From: Branchinecta lynchi
Lineage: Eukaryota > Arthropoda > Branchiopoda > Anostraca > Branchinectidae
Direction of reading: 5' to 3'
Assembly: GCA_023053575.1 (NCBI GenBank)
Contig: JAKZAP010000016.1
Coordinates: forward strand, 12,728,030 to 12,792,029
Length of the DNA stretch: 64,000 bases
Below the pieces are notes generated by a model. It saw nothing but the letters and a program-made list of their open reading frames with translations, was not told the origin of the DNA and searched no databases. The translations under genes were made by a program, and so were the position numbers. Shown here piece after piece: positions 45,770-56,100 of this stretch. Each line of letters starts with the position of its first letter. Positions within the stretch are counted from its first letter, which is position 1.

Positions 45770-47960
45770 AAATACACCCGCCATCCAAAAATGCGGTTCG
45801 GAAATAGAAACAGGATATTTAGTTTCACTCATTTCTGAGCAGTTCCGGCATCGTCTCGACTGTCTGTAGCAAATGCACATGACTGTTCAAACTTTCATCC
45901 CAATAAATCCATTTGTTTGATCCCTAGACGTGCGGTACTCACTCTATCTCCACTTACCGTGGCCGAATCTTGCTCGGAATAAAAAAAAAAATCGACCACC
46001 TAAAGCATCTTCTTTTATACCATCTATCAAGTTTCACTCGAATCTGAGCATTTTTGGAAAGTTCCGGTACCCACCCCCCTCCCACCAACGTTGTCGGAGC
46101 CGGTTCGGGCCCTATCTCTTAATTCCCTGTTCCTGTCCATCAAGTTTTACTGAAATTGGAGCATAGCCTATCTGCAAGTTTCCAGTACCCCCCCCCCCCC
46201 CTACCTTGGCCGAATCCGGCCCGGACGCCCCCCCTACCTTGGCCGAATCCGGCCCGGACGCCAAATAACAAATCTAGGCCGCACAAACTCTGCACTGTCG
46301 AATTTGCATCTCATTCGGTCCATCCGTTTGGTTTTTGTGCATGTCAAAAGTCCCCCCCCCCCCCACCCCCAATTCCCCTAATCGTGGTCGCATATGGTCC
46401 GAACGCATGTTTTACAGGTCGAGGCCGTCGATTCGTATCACCCATTAAGTTTCACTCGAATCAGACCGCTCGTTCGCTTCTCTTGCTCCCCAAAAAACAC
46501 TCGGATCTAGGAACGGAAGTTTCCGGGGGTATGTTGTGTCAGGTTCTTAAGTCAAGATAACTCGGGTCGCTAATATGCCTGCAAAGTTTCCTTGTCGTTT
46601 TCAATCTGGAACTATTCTAACTCACGACTACCGGAATTCCAGGAAATCCCTCCAACTCCCCCCACAGAGCCCCGAAAGCATCTGGCTCCGTCAATTTCAT
46701 CTAGGCCTAATGCTTGTCCCAATCCCTCTGCTTTTAGAGTTTCTTGGATTTTCCACCCCCCCCCTTCCCCACAGGTATCGGACCCGACCCGGATGTGACA
46801 CTGAACGTCCGAGGCGATAGCTCACCAGACAAGTTTCATTCAAATCCGATCACCCGTTCAAAAGTTATGCACGCCACTAGATTCCGGACTCCCCATCCAC
46901 CCACTCCCCCCACGACGGTCGGGTCGGGGAAACGGTTGTTCTCAAGTCTATCTGTTCGGATCTCTGACATACCTGCCAAGTTTCATCGCCATAGGACATC
47001 AGGAAGTATGCCGAACTCGCGGGATCGCTATAAATCCGGACCCCCACCCCAACTCCCCCACAGTGCCCTGATCCGGTCCGGTTATGTCAATGACGTGTAT
47101 AGGACTTGTGCTTGTTTTTCCCACCAAGTTTCATCCCGATCCCTCCACTCTAAGCGTTTCTCAAAATTTCCGGTTCCCTCCTCCAACTCCCCCCAGTGTC
47201 ATCGGATCCTGTCCGGATTTAAAGTGAGATATCTGAGACACGAGGCCATCCAAAATATCAACTTTCATCAAGATCCGATCACCCGTTCGCAAGCTAAAAA
47301 TACCTCAAATATTGGCTTCACCCTCCCTCCATCCCCCCCCCCGATGGTCGAATCGGGGAATTGACGATTTACTATTTAATCTGGTCGGGTCCAGACATGT
47401 CTGTCAATTTCCATCGTTCCAGCACATCAGGAAGCACGGAACTCGCGGGATCACTACAAATTCGGACTTCTCCCCCCCCCCAACTCCCCCAAAGTGAGCG
47501 GATCCGTTCCGGTTATATCAGTCACGTATCTAGGACTTTTGCTTGTACTTTCCACCAAGTTTCATCCGGATCCATCCACTCTAAGTGTTTTCCAAGATTT
47601 CCGGTTTCCCCCTCCAACTCCCCCCAATGTCACCGGATCCGGTCTGGATTTAAAATGGAGGGTCTGAGACACGAAGTCCTTCCATATATCAAGTTTCATT
47701 AAGATCCGATCACCCGTTCGTAAGCTAAAAATATCTCATTTTTCCTATTTTTTCCGGATTCCCCCTCCCTCCACTCCCCTCCAGATGGTTGGATCGGGGA
47801 AGCGACCATTTCTAATTTAATCTGGTATAGTTCCTGATACGCCTGCCAAGTTTCACCGTCCTAGCTTATCTGGAAGTGCCCGAATTAGCAAAACCGGGAC
47901 CGACAGACCGACTGACGGACAGAAATTACAATCGCTATATGGCACTTGAGTAAGCTCAAG
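45770..47960 (+). repeat. Family B pyrimidine-rich repeat block, copy 2
   Basis: The units are the same as copy 1 (AAGTTTCATCCCGATCCCTC, CCGATCACCCGTTC, CCGGTTTCCCCCTCCAACTC). It ends CCGACAGACCGACTGACGGA and CGCTATATGGCACTTGAG. Overlapping open frames of up to 206 codons read as Pro/Ser-rich low-complexity sequence in several frames at once and are not taken as genes. Confidence 0.65.
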
Positions 47961-48130
47961 TACCAGAAAAACGGGCGAAAAGCTTTGAGTGAGATGCAAG
48001 ATGAGGGTCTGCAACCTCAAAGCCGCAACAATTTGTAAACAAAAATACGAAGTTGAGATGTTTCAGGTGTCAACGAACTTGTTTCAAACATTCTCATGTC
48101 AGGTCGTGGCTGAAATGCTATTTTCATATA

Positions 48131-48292
48131 TTAAGCTGATGACTTGTTCTTAATATGACCACCAGACAAAACCGTGGCCACACAGAGCACGGGGGAGGAC
48201 CCCGGTGGGAACACCAAGGGAACGAGGCTGTAACGGACCCGGATTCGAAGCAATCCAAGCAGACAACTAGCCAAAAAGGTTAGCTTCATCAT
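48131..48292 (-). CDS. Possible small secreted peptide ORF
   Basis: A 53-codon ORF begins MMKLTFLASCLLGLL, which looks like a signal peptide core. It continues through a short basic and Pro/Val-rich stretch to GGHIKNKSSA and a TAA stop. The ORF stays open upstream of this ATG (to 48412). No polyadenylation signal was found just downstream, and no family is recognised. It may be chance, or the first coding piece of a spliced gene. Confidence 0.18.
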   Translation of the reverse strand: MMKLTFLASCLLGLLRIRVRYSLVPLVFPPGSSPVLCVATVLSGGHIKNKSSA

Positions 48293-49006
48293 CCCGGCAA
48301 TCGACCTCAAGCCGGAACCTACTCTACTCACCTTAGTCGTTGTATCTAAATTTGATTTCTGGGTAACAGGGGTCCGACAGGAAAGTTTTGTAGGGCTCAT
48401 CAGTCCCTTCAACTACTGGTAGAGGGGCGCCAGTATGCTCGGCAATCGCTGAATCTGCGCTCGCTATGGCACATTCCTATCAATGTAGAAATAAAAAGCA
48501 CTGTACACTAAATAATAATAGAACCAGGGTCTCGTACGGAACACCGAACCAAGAATAGATAATCCGAAGATGTTATTTCCCGACATGGCGATTAAAAGTT
48601 CTGTTGGTTGAATTTAGAGTTAATCTACAGATTTGGCTGTTTAAATTTTTGAAAAAATAAGATTAAGGGTAAGCGAAGAAATTCAACGAAAAAACGAGGT
48701 AATAGTGATAAATACGAACAGAACAAATTTTTTTTTTAAATAAATGAGAAAGTTAAAATAGAAGACAAGTTTTTAGGATTCGACAACATAAAAAGAAAAT
48801 AGGTTTCAGTATGAAACGTGTAAGTGATATTAAGTAAGGCAAACTATTAGCCGATATTGGTGTCAACTTGCTTTATTTCAATCTAAAGAAAGAAGAATTA
48901 AAAAGAAACTACGGGGGAGAAAAAAAGGTCTGAAACGATGCACCAGGCTTTGTGCATTTACAATTCGTATATGCATCTAGAACGGAAACAACTACAACTG
49001 GGCGAG

Positions 49007-49316
49007 TTAAGTCCTGCCGAAAGTCACATTGCTTGGAACACTAGTTGAGCTTTCACAGGAGCTATAATTATCTATTCTTGGACAGCCCGTAGGAATGTAG
49101 GGCCGTGGCGGAAACGCACGAGATCCTTCGTCCAAAACAGAGGATCCGTACCTAATGGGGGCGAGTTTCGTCGGCTGTTTTATGAATGATGACTCTATCC
49201 TGGGGAGTCCATGCAGTTTTAGTCCTTCCAGGCTCCGTGCCGCTAGTTTGAGCCTGCGAGCTTTTGTGACGTAGTGCCTCGACCTCCATCTCGCCCGCGG
49301 TCTGGACTGCATTGAT
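49007..49316 (-). CDS. Candidate terminal exon of an unrecognised minus-strand gene
   Basis: A good splice acceptor (TTTTCTTATAG) precedes an open frame that holds an ATG at 49312 and runs 101 codons to TAA at 49007. An AATAAA sits about 130 bp downstream on the same strand (48877-48872), as expected of a last exon. The peptide is rich in Arg, Ser and Pro (start MQSRPRARWRSRHYVTKARR, end NVTFGRT) and has no domain I recognise. No upstream exon was found. It could be a chance ORF in intergenic sequence, though it does not overlap any repeat found here. Confidence 0.3.
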
Positions 49317-49760
49317 CTATAAGAAAATTTGGTCCCATTTAAATGAGTGCGGAATCCCATACAAGCGTGACGTCATACCTATTTGAACCCCAAGAACACG
49401 AAAAATCGTAATTTATTCCTATCGGTGAATATGTGTTTGGATCTTTATATATAGAACCGAGCACGTTTACATTTATAAACCGTCCTATGGACAAACAGAT
49501 CCTATGATAGGTCCTCAATCACATGAAGTCACAATTTACGTCACGGCTGTATGGTATTTCGATGTGATTTATACGCCACCGAAATTTGGAGTTTAGTGCG
49601 ACAAGGCAACGACACAAAAGCTCACTCGCCAAGGAAAGACTAAAAATGACACTTGACAAGAAGGGCCGAGATATCTTTACAATCAATTACATCTCAATTA
49701 TCCTGGCGCTATCAAAAATTATTCTCAGCCAGCTTGGTTTGAAGGAATACTTCTGCCAAG

Positions 49761-50056
49761 CAGATGCGTTACTAGCCAGAATGTTTGAGGGGGGGGGGGC
49801 AAGCTATTTACTGACTGGCTGATCATTTTTACCGACTATTTTTGAAGATAAAAAACGTCTATTACTGAGAGAAAACTACTGTGTTGACAAAAAATCGGCT
49901 GATATTAAGAAAAGCTACTATTTTAAGAAGAAATCGACTATTTTCAGAGAAACTGACTATTTCTTTAAAAAAATCGACTGTTTCTAAGATAAATAACTAT
50001 TGTTTTTCGAAAAGTAGTGCACCCCCCCCCCCCCCCCGCTAGTAGTAACACCCCTG
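49761..50056. mobile_element. hAT-type MITE containing a ~25-bp minisatellite
   Basis: It begins CAGATGCGTTACTA with a G10 tract and ends with a long C-tract, GCTAGTAGTAACACCCCTG. It is flanked by a perfect 8-bp duplication CTGCCAAG (49753-49760 and 50057-50064). The interior consists of about nine short units resembling GACTATTTTTAAGAAAAATC. Confidence 0.8.
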
Positions 50057-50357
50057 CTGCCAAGAAATATTACGGTAGAGTGGGATGAACGAACGCAGCC
50101 AAATCGCATCAGTCTACCCTCTACCTTCCTTTCTCCGCGATGGCCTACTCCCAACTGGTATTTATGGTGTCGAAAAAACCTCTATAAAGCCACCTTATTA
50201 TGACCTCAAGTTAGACTGCACAGTGAACACAAATGAATCGGAAAGATTTGCAAAGAAACACGGTAATGACATGGGGAAAATCCATAGCCTACAGGTAGGC
50301 TTAATAGCTCCCATTTTTAGTCAATTGTTTCTTCTCAGACGTCAACGATTTTGCACC

Positions 50358-50670
50358 TGCGCCTCACCGTTAAAATGAAATGAAATGCTTTCAGTATATA
50401 GGTAGCATTATCAGAGACTTTATTTTCAATAGTTGATCTTCTCTGGGAATATCAGCACCACCACCGAGGTGGGTGAATCCGAATCCGGATTTGAATCCAG
50501 GATCCATCTTTTCGCGCCTCACCGTTAAAATCAAATGAAATGCATTCAATATATAGGTAAAATTATCAGAGACTTCATTTTAAATAGTTGATCTTCTCTG
50601 TGAATATCAGCACCACCACAGATCAGTGATCGGCGAATCCGAATCGGTATTCGAATCCAGGATACTTCTT
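50358..50670 (+). repeat. Tandem duplication, ~156-bp unit
   Basis: GCGCCTCACCGTTAAAATGA to CCAGGATCCATCTTTTCG is repeated directly next to itself (second unit from about 50514). CTTCTCTGTGAATATCAGCA and ATCCGAATC words are conserved. Confidence 0.7.
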
Positions 50671-51534
50671 TTCGGCCGGATTCGAAACTTTTGCTTGTCA
50701 GTCTGGATTCGGACTCAGATTCCAAACCCTCAATTTTACAAATTCACTCAAATTTTTAGGCTAAATCCTTCAAATTTCCGTTTTCCCAATTTTTACACAG
50801 TGGACTTCAAGCAATGCAACTTTTTGTTCTCCACCAAGAACCATTCTTAGTGATCTATCACGCTATCTGATCCCCTTAGTTATCAATGTTTGTTTGTCAC
50901 CTCTGATTTTTTTATGACAACCTATGTCCATGTTTTGATTTTTGTTATGGTCGGGTTCGAATCCGGAGTATGAAATGGTGGATTCGGATTCGTACCGTAT
51001 CAAGGCCTAGATTTGGATTCGGATCCTTTCGTGACTCTGACATCTGCAGTAGTGCTATTATACTGAATTATGATAGCCCCTGTAACATAGCCTAGATTTT
51101 CATCAAGTCGGAAGGGGACTCGTTCAGTATCAATAGACTACATAACGGAATAAACTTAAGCCGTAAGTGTAAGGCTCTTGCTTATTCCGCCGTTTACATT
51201 ACCCCTAGCTCCCTTTTGGAATTATAAGCATCCCCGTTTTTCGCAATTGTTTCATTTTGTATCTACGACCTTTTAGCGCTTTTTCGTCCAAGCTGAGTTT
51301 TGCCAGTCACAAGACCCAAATTTGTCACAAGACCCCAAACATTCCACACATACGGACATAAGAAGCTTCAAAGTTATCTTTTCCATTTTGGAAGACATGG
51401 TAGGCCATCGTGTCTATCTCTTTTGCTTCATTTCCCCACTTTTTAACCACGGTGTGTTTAGTTTTCAAATATTTTGCGTCCAGCCACCGCGTCGCAGAGC
51501 GGGAAAGGCTGGAATAAAGTCTACCGTTTGTCTA
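50671..51534. other. Unassigned stretch with GGATTCGGATTC words
   Basis: Inverted ATCCGAATC/GATTCGGAT words at 50634 and 50980-51030 hint at another foldback element, but no target duplication was found. Nothing else is seen to 51534. Confidence 0.3.
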
Positions 51535-52400
51535 CTTCAAACAAGACCTAAGGTTTCGATGGGATCCCAAAAATCTGATGTTTGATCCAGACCATTCGGT
51601 CTTGTCTTCGCCAAATCCAGTCTTCGCCACGCTAATCATCTCAGAAAACCAAGTTCATATATACCTCTATAAGCCATATCTATTTTGACGATACTGACCG
51701 AAACTTCCTGCCTTACTTCTGCCAAATTTCCGGTTGCGGACGAATTCCGAGTGAACTACTTGTCAGGCGAAAAAAGAACAATTCAAAAACGAATCCAGCG
51801 TATCTCCTTATCCCTAATACAGAACATCTAATAACTTCAAATAAAACTTAACTTCAAATAAAACTTTAACTTATAACATTTACGGTTTCAACCGGATTCC
51901 GGACGAACTGTATGTCCGGGAAAAAATGAATGTCATATACAGACTCACCGTCTTTTCTTAGCCTTAAATCTAATCAACTTCAAATAAAAATTTCGCTTTT
52001 AACAAATTTTCGGGTTTGGCCGGGTTCCCGGCGAACTAGTTGTCCGACTAGAAAATGGTTTTCATCATCGTGTTCAACATGTCTTCTTCTTTCCCCATAA
52101 CCAAAACTTTTAATTCTAACCAACTTTCCTGTTTTTGCCGGATTCCGGACGAACTACTTATCCGGCAAGAAAATGGTTTTCACCATCGTCTTCAGAATGC
52201 CTTCAACCTCATAATCGACTATCACATTGAAATTAGCTGTTTCAAAATATTTTGTTTGCCCCTCGATTCGTACCCCCTCCCCCACCCCTGGATGTAGGGC
52301 TACAGCGCCCATCTACGAACTTGAAGCGGACGGACACACAGACTTATGTTTCGAGATCCCAAAAATGATATTTCTGAGATATTTCGCCGTGAAAAGATCG
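51535..52400 (+). repeat. Family A repeat block, copy 4
   Basis: It starts CTAAGGTTTCGATGGGATCC and CAAAAATCTGATGTTTGATC, then about five ~115-bp units with GGATTCCGGACGAACTACTT, CCCCTCCCCCACCCCTGG, GACGGACACACAGAC, and ends TTTCGAGATCCCAAAAA. Confidence 0.65.
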
Positions 52401-52486
52401 TTTCTAATGTTTGTGCTTTTAAGTACTTAACGTAAGGTCTTCCGTATTCAGTGAGTTGGGAGCTTTACGTTTACAGCGTACTGTTA

Positions 52487-52837
52487 AGCCGCGTTCACAC
52501 TGATGCATTCAACCTTTCACACTGAGCCACGCAACCTCTGCGTAGCGCTTGCGGCAACGCTACGCACAGCTTACGCAGATAAATAAAACGGAACGCAAGA
52601 ACAGAGCCAAATTTAATTCTTTCGTTGCGTCGAGCCGGGCGTATAAAATTTTTTAGTGAAAGAAAAAGAAAAACCAACTGATGATGAAGAAAAACTTACT
52701 GGTGATGAAAGAAATGAACGTTTAGCAGAAGACACTGAGAAAACGTAAATACGCGTGAACGTGAAAGATGTGCTACGCAACCGGTGCGCAAGGCAAAATA
52801 AACGCATACGCAACGACGCGTCAATGTAAAAGCGGCT
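52487..52837. mobile_element. Harbinger-type MITE just downstream of the LEA-like stop codon
   Basis: AGCCGCGTTCACACTGATGC (52487-52506) and GCGTCAATGTAAAAGCGGCT (52818-52837) are inverted repeats (16 of 20) flanked by TTA on both sides (52484-52486 and 52838-52840). A plus-strand frame at 52656-52748 reads DDEEKLTGDERNERLAEDTE and resembles a frame in the relative at 9580-9865. Confidence 0.75.
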
Positions 52838-52914
52838 TTATACCACTAAGAAAGTAAGAGCAAGGCTGATTATCCTCGAAGTTAACAGCTGAAATAAGAG
52901 CTTAGGGATGAACT

Positions 52915-53127
52915 CTATACCTTTCCGCCACCGAGCTTTTCTCCAACCTTCTTTCCCAAGTCTGAGAACATGCCACCTTCGCCGGGCTTGTCGATTGAAG
53001 ACCACTGTGAGCCAGCTACGTCAGCCACTTTTCTTTGGTCAGGACTTGCAGACGCCAGCTCGCTGGCAGTAGGTTTGGACTTGACAGTGTAGTCTTCGCT
53101 GACCTTCACTTGCGTTCGGTAGCCTGG
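52915..53127 (-). CDS. LEA-like gene, terminal exon D
   Basis: The acceptor is TTTTCTTTTGCAG. The exon has 70 codons, starting PGYRTQVKVSEDYTVKSK and ending GKKVGEKLGGGKV, then TAG at 52917-52915. The phase (0) matches exon C. The peptide is hydrophilic with Lys, Ser, Asp and Gly, consistent with a disordered C-terminus. No AATAAA is obvious on this strand before the MITE that begins 77 bp downstream. An ATTAAA lies inside that MITE near 52612-52617. Confidence 0.75.
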   Translation of the reverse strand, partial: PGYRTQVKVSEDYTVKSKPTASELASASPDQRKVADVAGSQWSSIDKPGEGGMFSDLGKKVGEKLGGGKV

Positions 53128-56100
53128 CTGCAAAAGAAAAATTAAGTCAAATTATCTTCCCGACTCGTTCAGCAATAATGAGACCATAAGCTTTCTAATT
53201 ACAGAATTTTAATCATATAACTACGAGACAAACAAAAGAATAAAAATAGAGGTATACTCTTGTAGTTATTGTTTGTGAAGAGTAGCTCCAAAACTAAAAA
53301 GATAAGAGAATAGAAGAGATATGATGCGGGTTGAATAAAGAGAGAAATGGCACAAATCCTGAAATTTCCTAACATCATAACGGGCAAATCCAGATCACCT
53401 CCAAACCGGATATCTGTATACAAGCGCCAAAAGGGGTTGAACTTCGGATCCGGTCTAGAGTCTGGCAGATGCAGACAGTGGGCAACGCAGCAGTTTAATG
53501 GGGCTAGTTAGATTGCGATTTAAGCAAGGGACCAGTTCAATTACAAATAAAAAGTTAACAAACCAATAAAGCTTTGGAAACCCTCCAAGACCAAAACGTA
53601 TGCCCATCCTTTCACAAATGACAATGTAAAACTGCAATAAACTTAATTTAGTTGTCCAAACCTTATGTATATTTTTTTCACTGTATTAAACTGTTACTGA
53701 ATGGCTCAGTTCATTCAGGTATATTTTTGTGTACATATTATATTACGTTACTCCTCAGTTTCGAGGGAATAAATAAACAAATGAATCATCAGACGGGCAC
53801 TTGGTCGCACTTACCACATTCGACAAATCACGCCCACTGACGGCTTCCGCTGTTAGCTTTCTTCCCTCTTCCTCGTCTGATTTAAGCTTTGTAGCCAGCC
53901 TCTCCCCCATGACGCTTGCTGGTTCTTGGCTGTCTCCTCCATAGATCGAGTCTTTTACGTACTCGGTCGCACTGCGGGCGGTATCGCTAACACCGTGAAC
54001 CATAGACGAAAGCGTGTCCTTCAAGTAGTGAAGACCTCCTGTGGTTCCTTCGCCAGCAGTTTCGTACGCAGATCGTGCCGACTCCTCGGCACTTCCAAGA
54101 GCCGACTTTGTTGTATCAGCAGTCGTATCATATGCAGACCTTGCGGCATCTTCAGTCCTGTCTTTGGCAGACTTTGCGAGATCTGCAGCGGCATTTGCGG
54201 CATCCGCGGCCTTGTCATACGCTGTATGCATGGCACCGGTAGCTGAGTCATAAGCGCCCTTCGCAACGTCCTCGGTTTTGTAAACTACAGACTTTGCGGC
54301 ATCCTCAGTCTGCCCAAGGGCGGACCGTGCAGTGTCTGCTGCAGAATGCGCCAGGTCGGCTGTTTTGTCGTAAGCAGAATGTACAGTGCGGGCGGTGGCA
54401 TCATATGCACCTTTAGCGGCATCTTCTGTGGTTTCGACGGCACGTCTGGTCGCACTGGCAGTAGTATCATAAGCTGATTTAACCGAGTCCATGGTGTAGT
54501 CGTAGGCTGACCTGGCCGCGTCAGCAGTCACATCGGCAGCGGATCGTGCCGTATCTGCTGTTGTGTGGGCGGCGGAGAGAGCACTATCTGCAGTATAGTC
54601 GTAAGCCGACTTCGCAGCATCGGCTGCAGCTCGTGCCGTATCTGCAGTTGTGTGAGCGGCCAAACGAGCTGTGTCTGCGGTGTAGTCGTATGCAGACTTT
54701 GCAACGTCTTCCGCTTTTTGGACGCCTGACGAAACAGTATCGATCATGCTGTCTGCCACGTTTTCCACTTTCTGCTCTGCCGACCGAGCCTTGCCATAAA
54801 GTGTGTCTTTTGCAGATCTGGCCGCGTCAGCCGCTTTGTCGTAAGCAGATCCGGTCGTTTCGGCGATACTGTGTCCTGCATCTCTAGCCTTGTCAGCTGC
54901 ACTTGCGGCAGTTTCCCTCGCCATGTTCGCGGCGCTGCCAGCGACTTCTTCTGTTGCATGCTTGCCTAGACCAAGAACATCCTTGAGTTTCTCATACCCC
55001 GAGCTGGCAATTCCAGCCACCACGTCCAAGTCGGACCGCATCATCTCTGCTGCACTACTTCCCATGGCTTTCGGGGCGTCGACAAGGTGCTCCTTCACTA
55101 ACTTGGTCATTGCAGGTTCACCTGGGTTCTCTACCTCTCGTTGAAACTTTTTCTCTTCATAATTCTCCTTGGTGTTATCCTGCGAAGAAAAAGGTAATCA
55201 GAAACCTGCTTACAACGTACTGCGAAACCTCAACGAAGAAACCCGCTCGACTCTGAGCGTTCATCGGTGTGATCGCATTCTGGGGACACAAAATCGGTAC
55301 TGCAGCGATCCTGGAATTCCGGTTGTAGCAGTTTTGGGTATTTTCACGATGAAATTTGGCAGGCATATCAGAGACACGATCAAACTAACTCGAAAATAAT
55401 AATTTTCGACTTAGTCACCGTGGAGGGAGTGGAGGGAGGGGGGATCCGGAATATTGAGTCATGCGTAACTTTCGAACGGATGATCGGATTCGAATGGAAT
55501 TTGGTAATTGAATAGAGGACATGTATCTGGTTCTTTTTCGTGTCCGGGCCGGATCCGAAAACTGTGTATGCGGGAGGGGAGGTAATCGGAAAATTCGTGA
55601 CCCTCTTTGATTGGAGAGATCGGGGTGGAACTTGGTGGGAAGAACAAACAAATGCTCTAAATGAATGATTTACAGAGCCGGATTGTATCCGGACACTGGA
55701 GGGAGCTCGAGCGGGAGGGATTCCGGTGGTCACGAGTTAAGGTACTTCCAGATGTGAAACTTGGCTGGAACATTGAGACTCGACATGATTGACCTAGAAA
55801 CTGTGACTTCCCAGGTCCGATCATTTCTTAAAGTAGGGTACACGTCTTAACCGGAAAGTACAAAAAATACTTTCAAGCAAACTGTACACTTTCATGGACC
55901 CCATGAGCCCGTGATCATTTTTTCCTGACGGATTTTGCTGAGAAATGAACGTCTAGCTCCATTAAATCTTAACCAAAAATTGAAAAAAAAATTATGACCA
56001 ACGACACATAGCCTACTCGTGAATCCCAAGAGCCCATGATCATTTTTGCCTCGAGGGTTTTGCTTAAAGCGAATTCCTTAAAGTACAAAAAATACAAAAT

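Noticed and set aside
46744..47364. 206-codon plus-strand ORF
   Set aside because: It lies in a family B repeat block; several frames are open at once, the product is Pro/Ser low-complexity and follows the repeat period.
49640..49680. Possible further hammerhead copy (CAAGAAGGGCCGAGATATC)
   Set aside because: Half of stem II and the TATC remain but CUGACGA and GAAA are not intact; at best a remote relic, possibly chance.
50634..51040. hAT-like inverted ends (CAGTGATCGGCGAATCC and GGATCCTTTCGTGACTCTG)
   Set aside because: The inverted match is weak and no 8-bp duplication flanks it.
53926..54959. Several open frames antisense to, or shifted from, the LEA-like repeat exon
   Set aside because: The repetitive Ala/Asp/Thr codons keep the other frames open; these are shadows of exon C.
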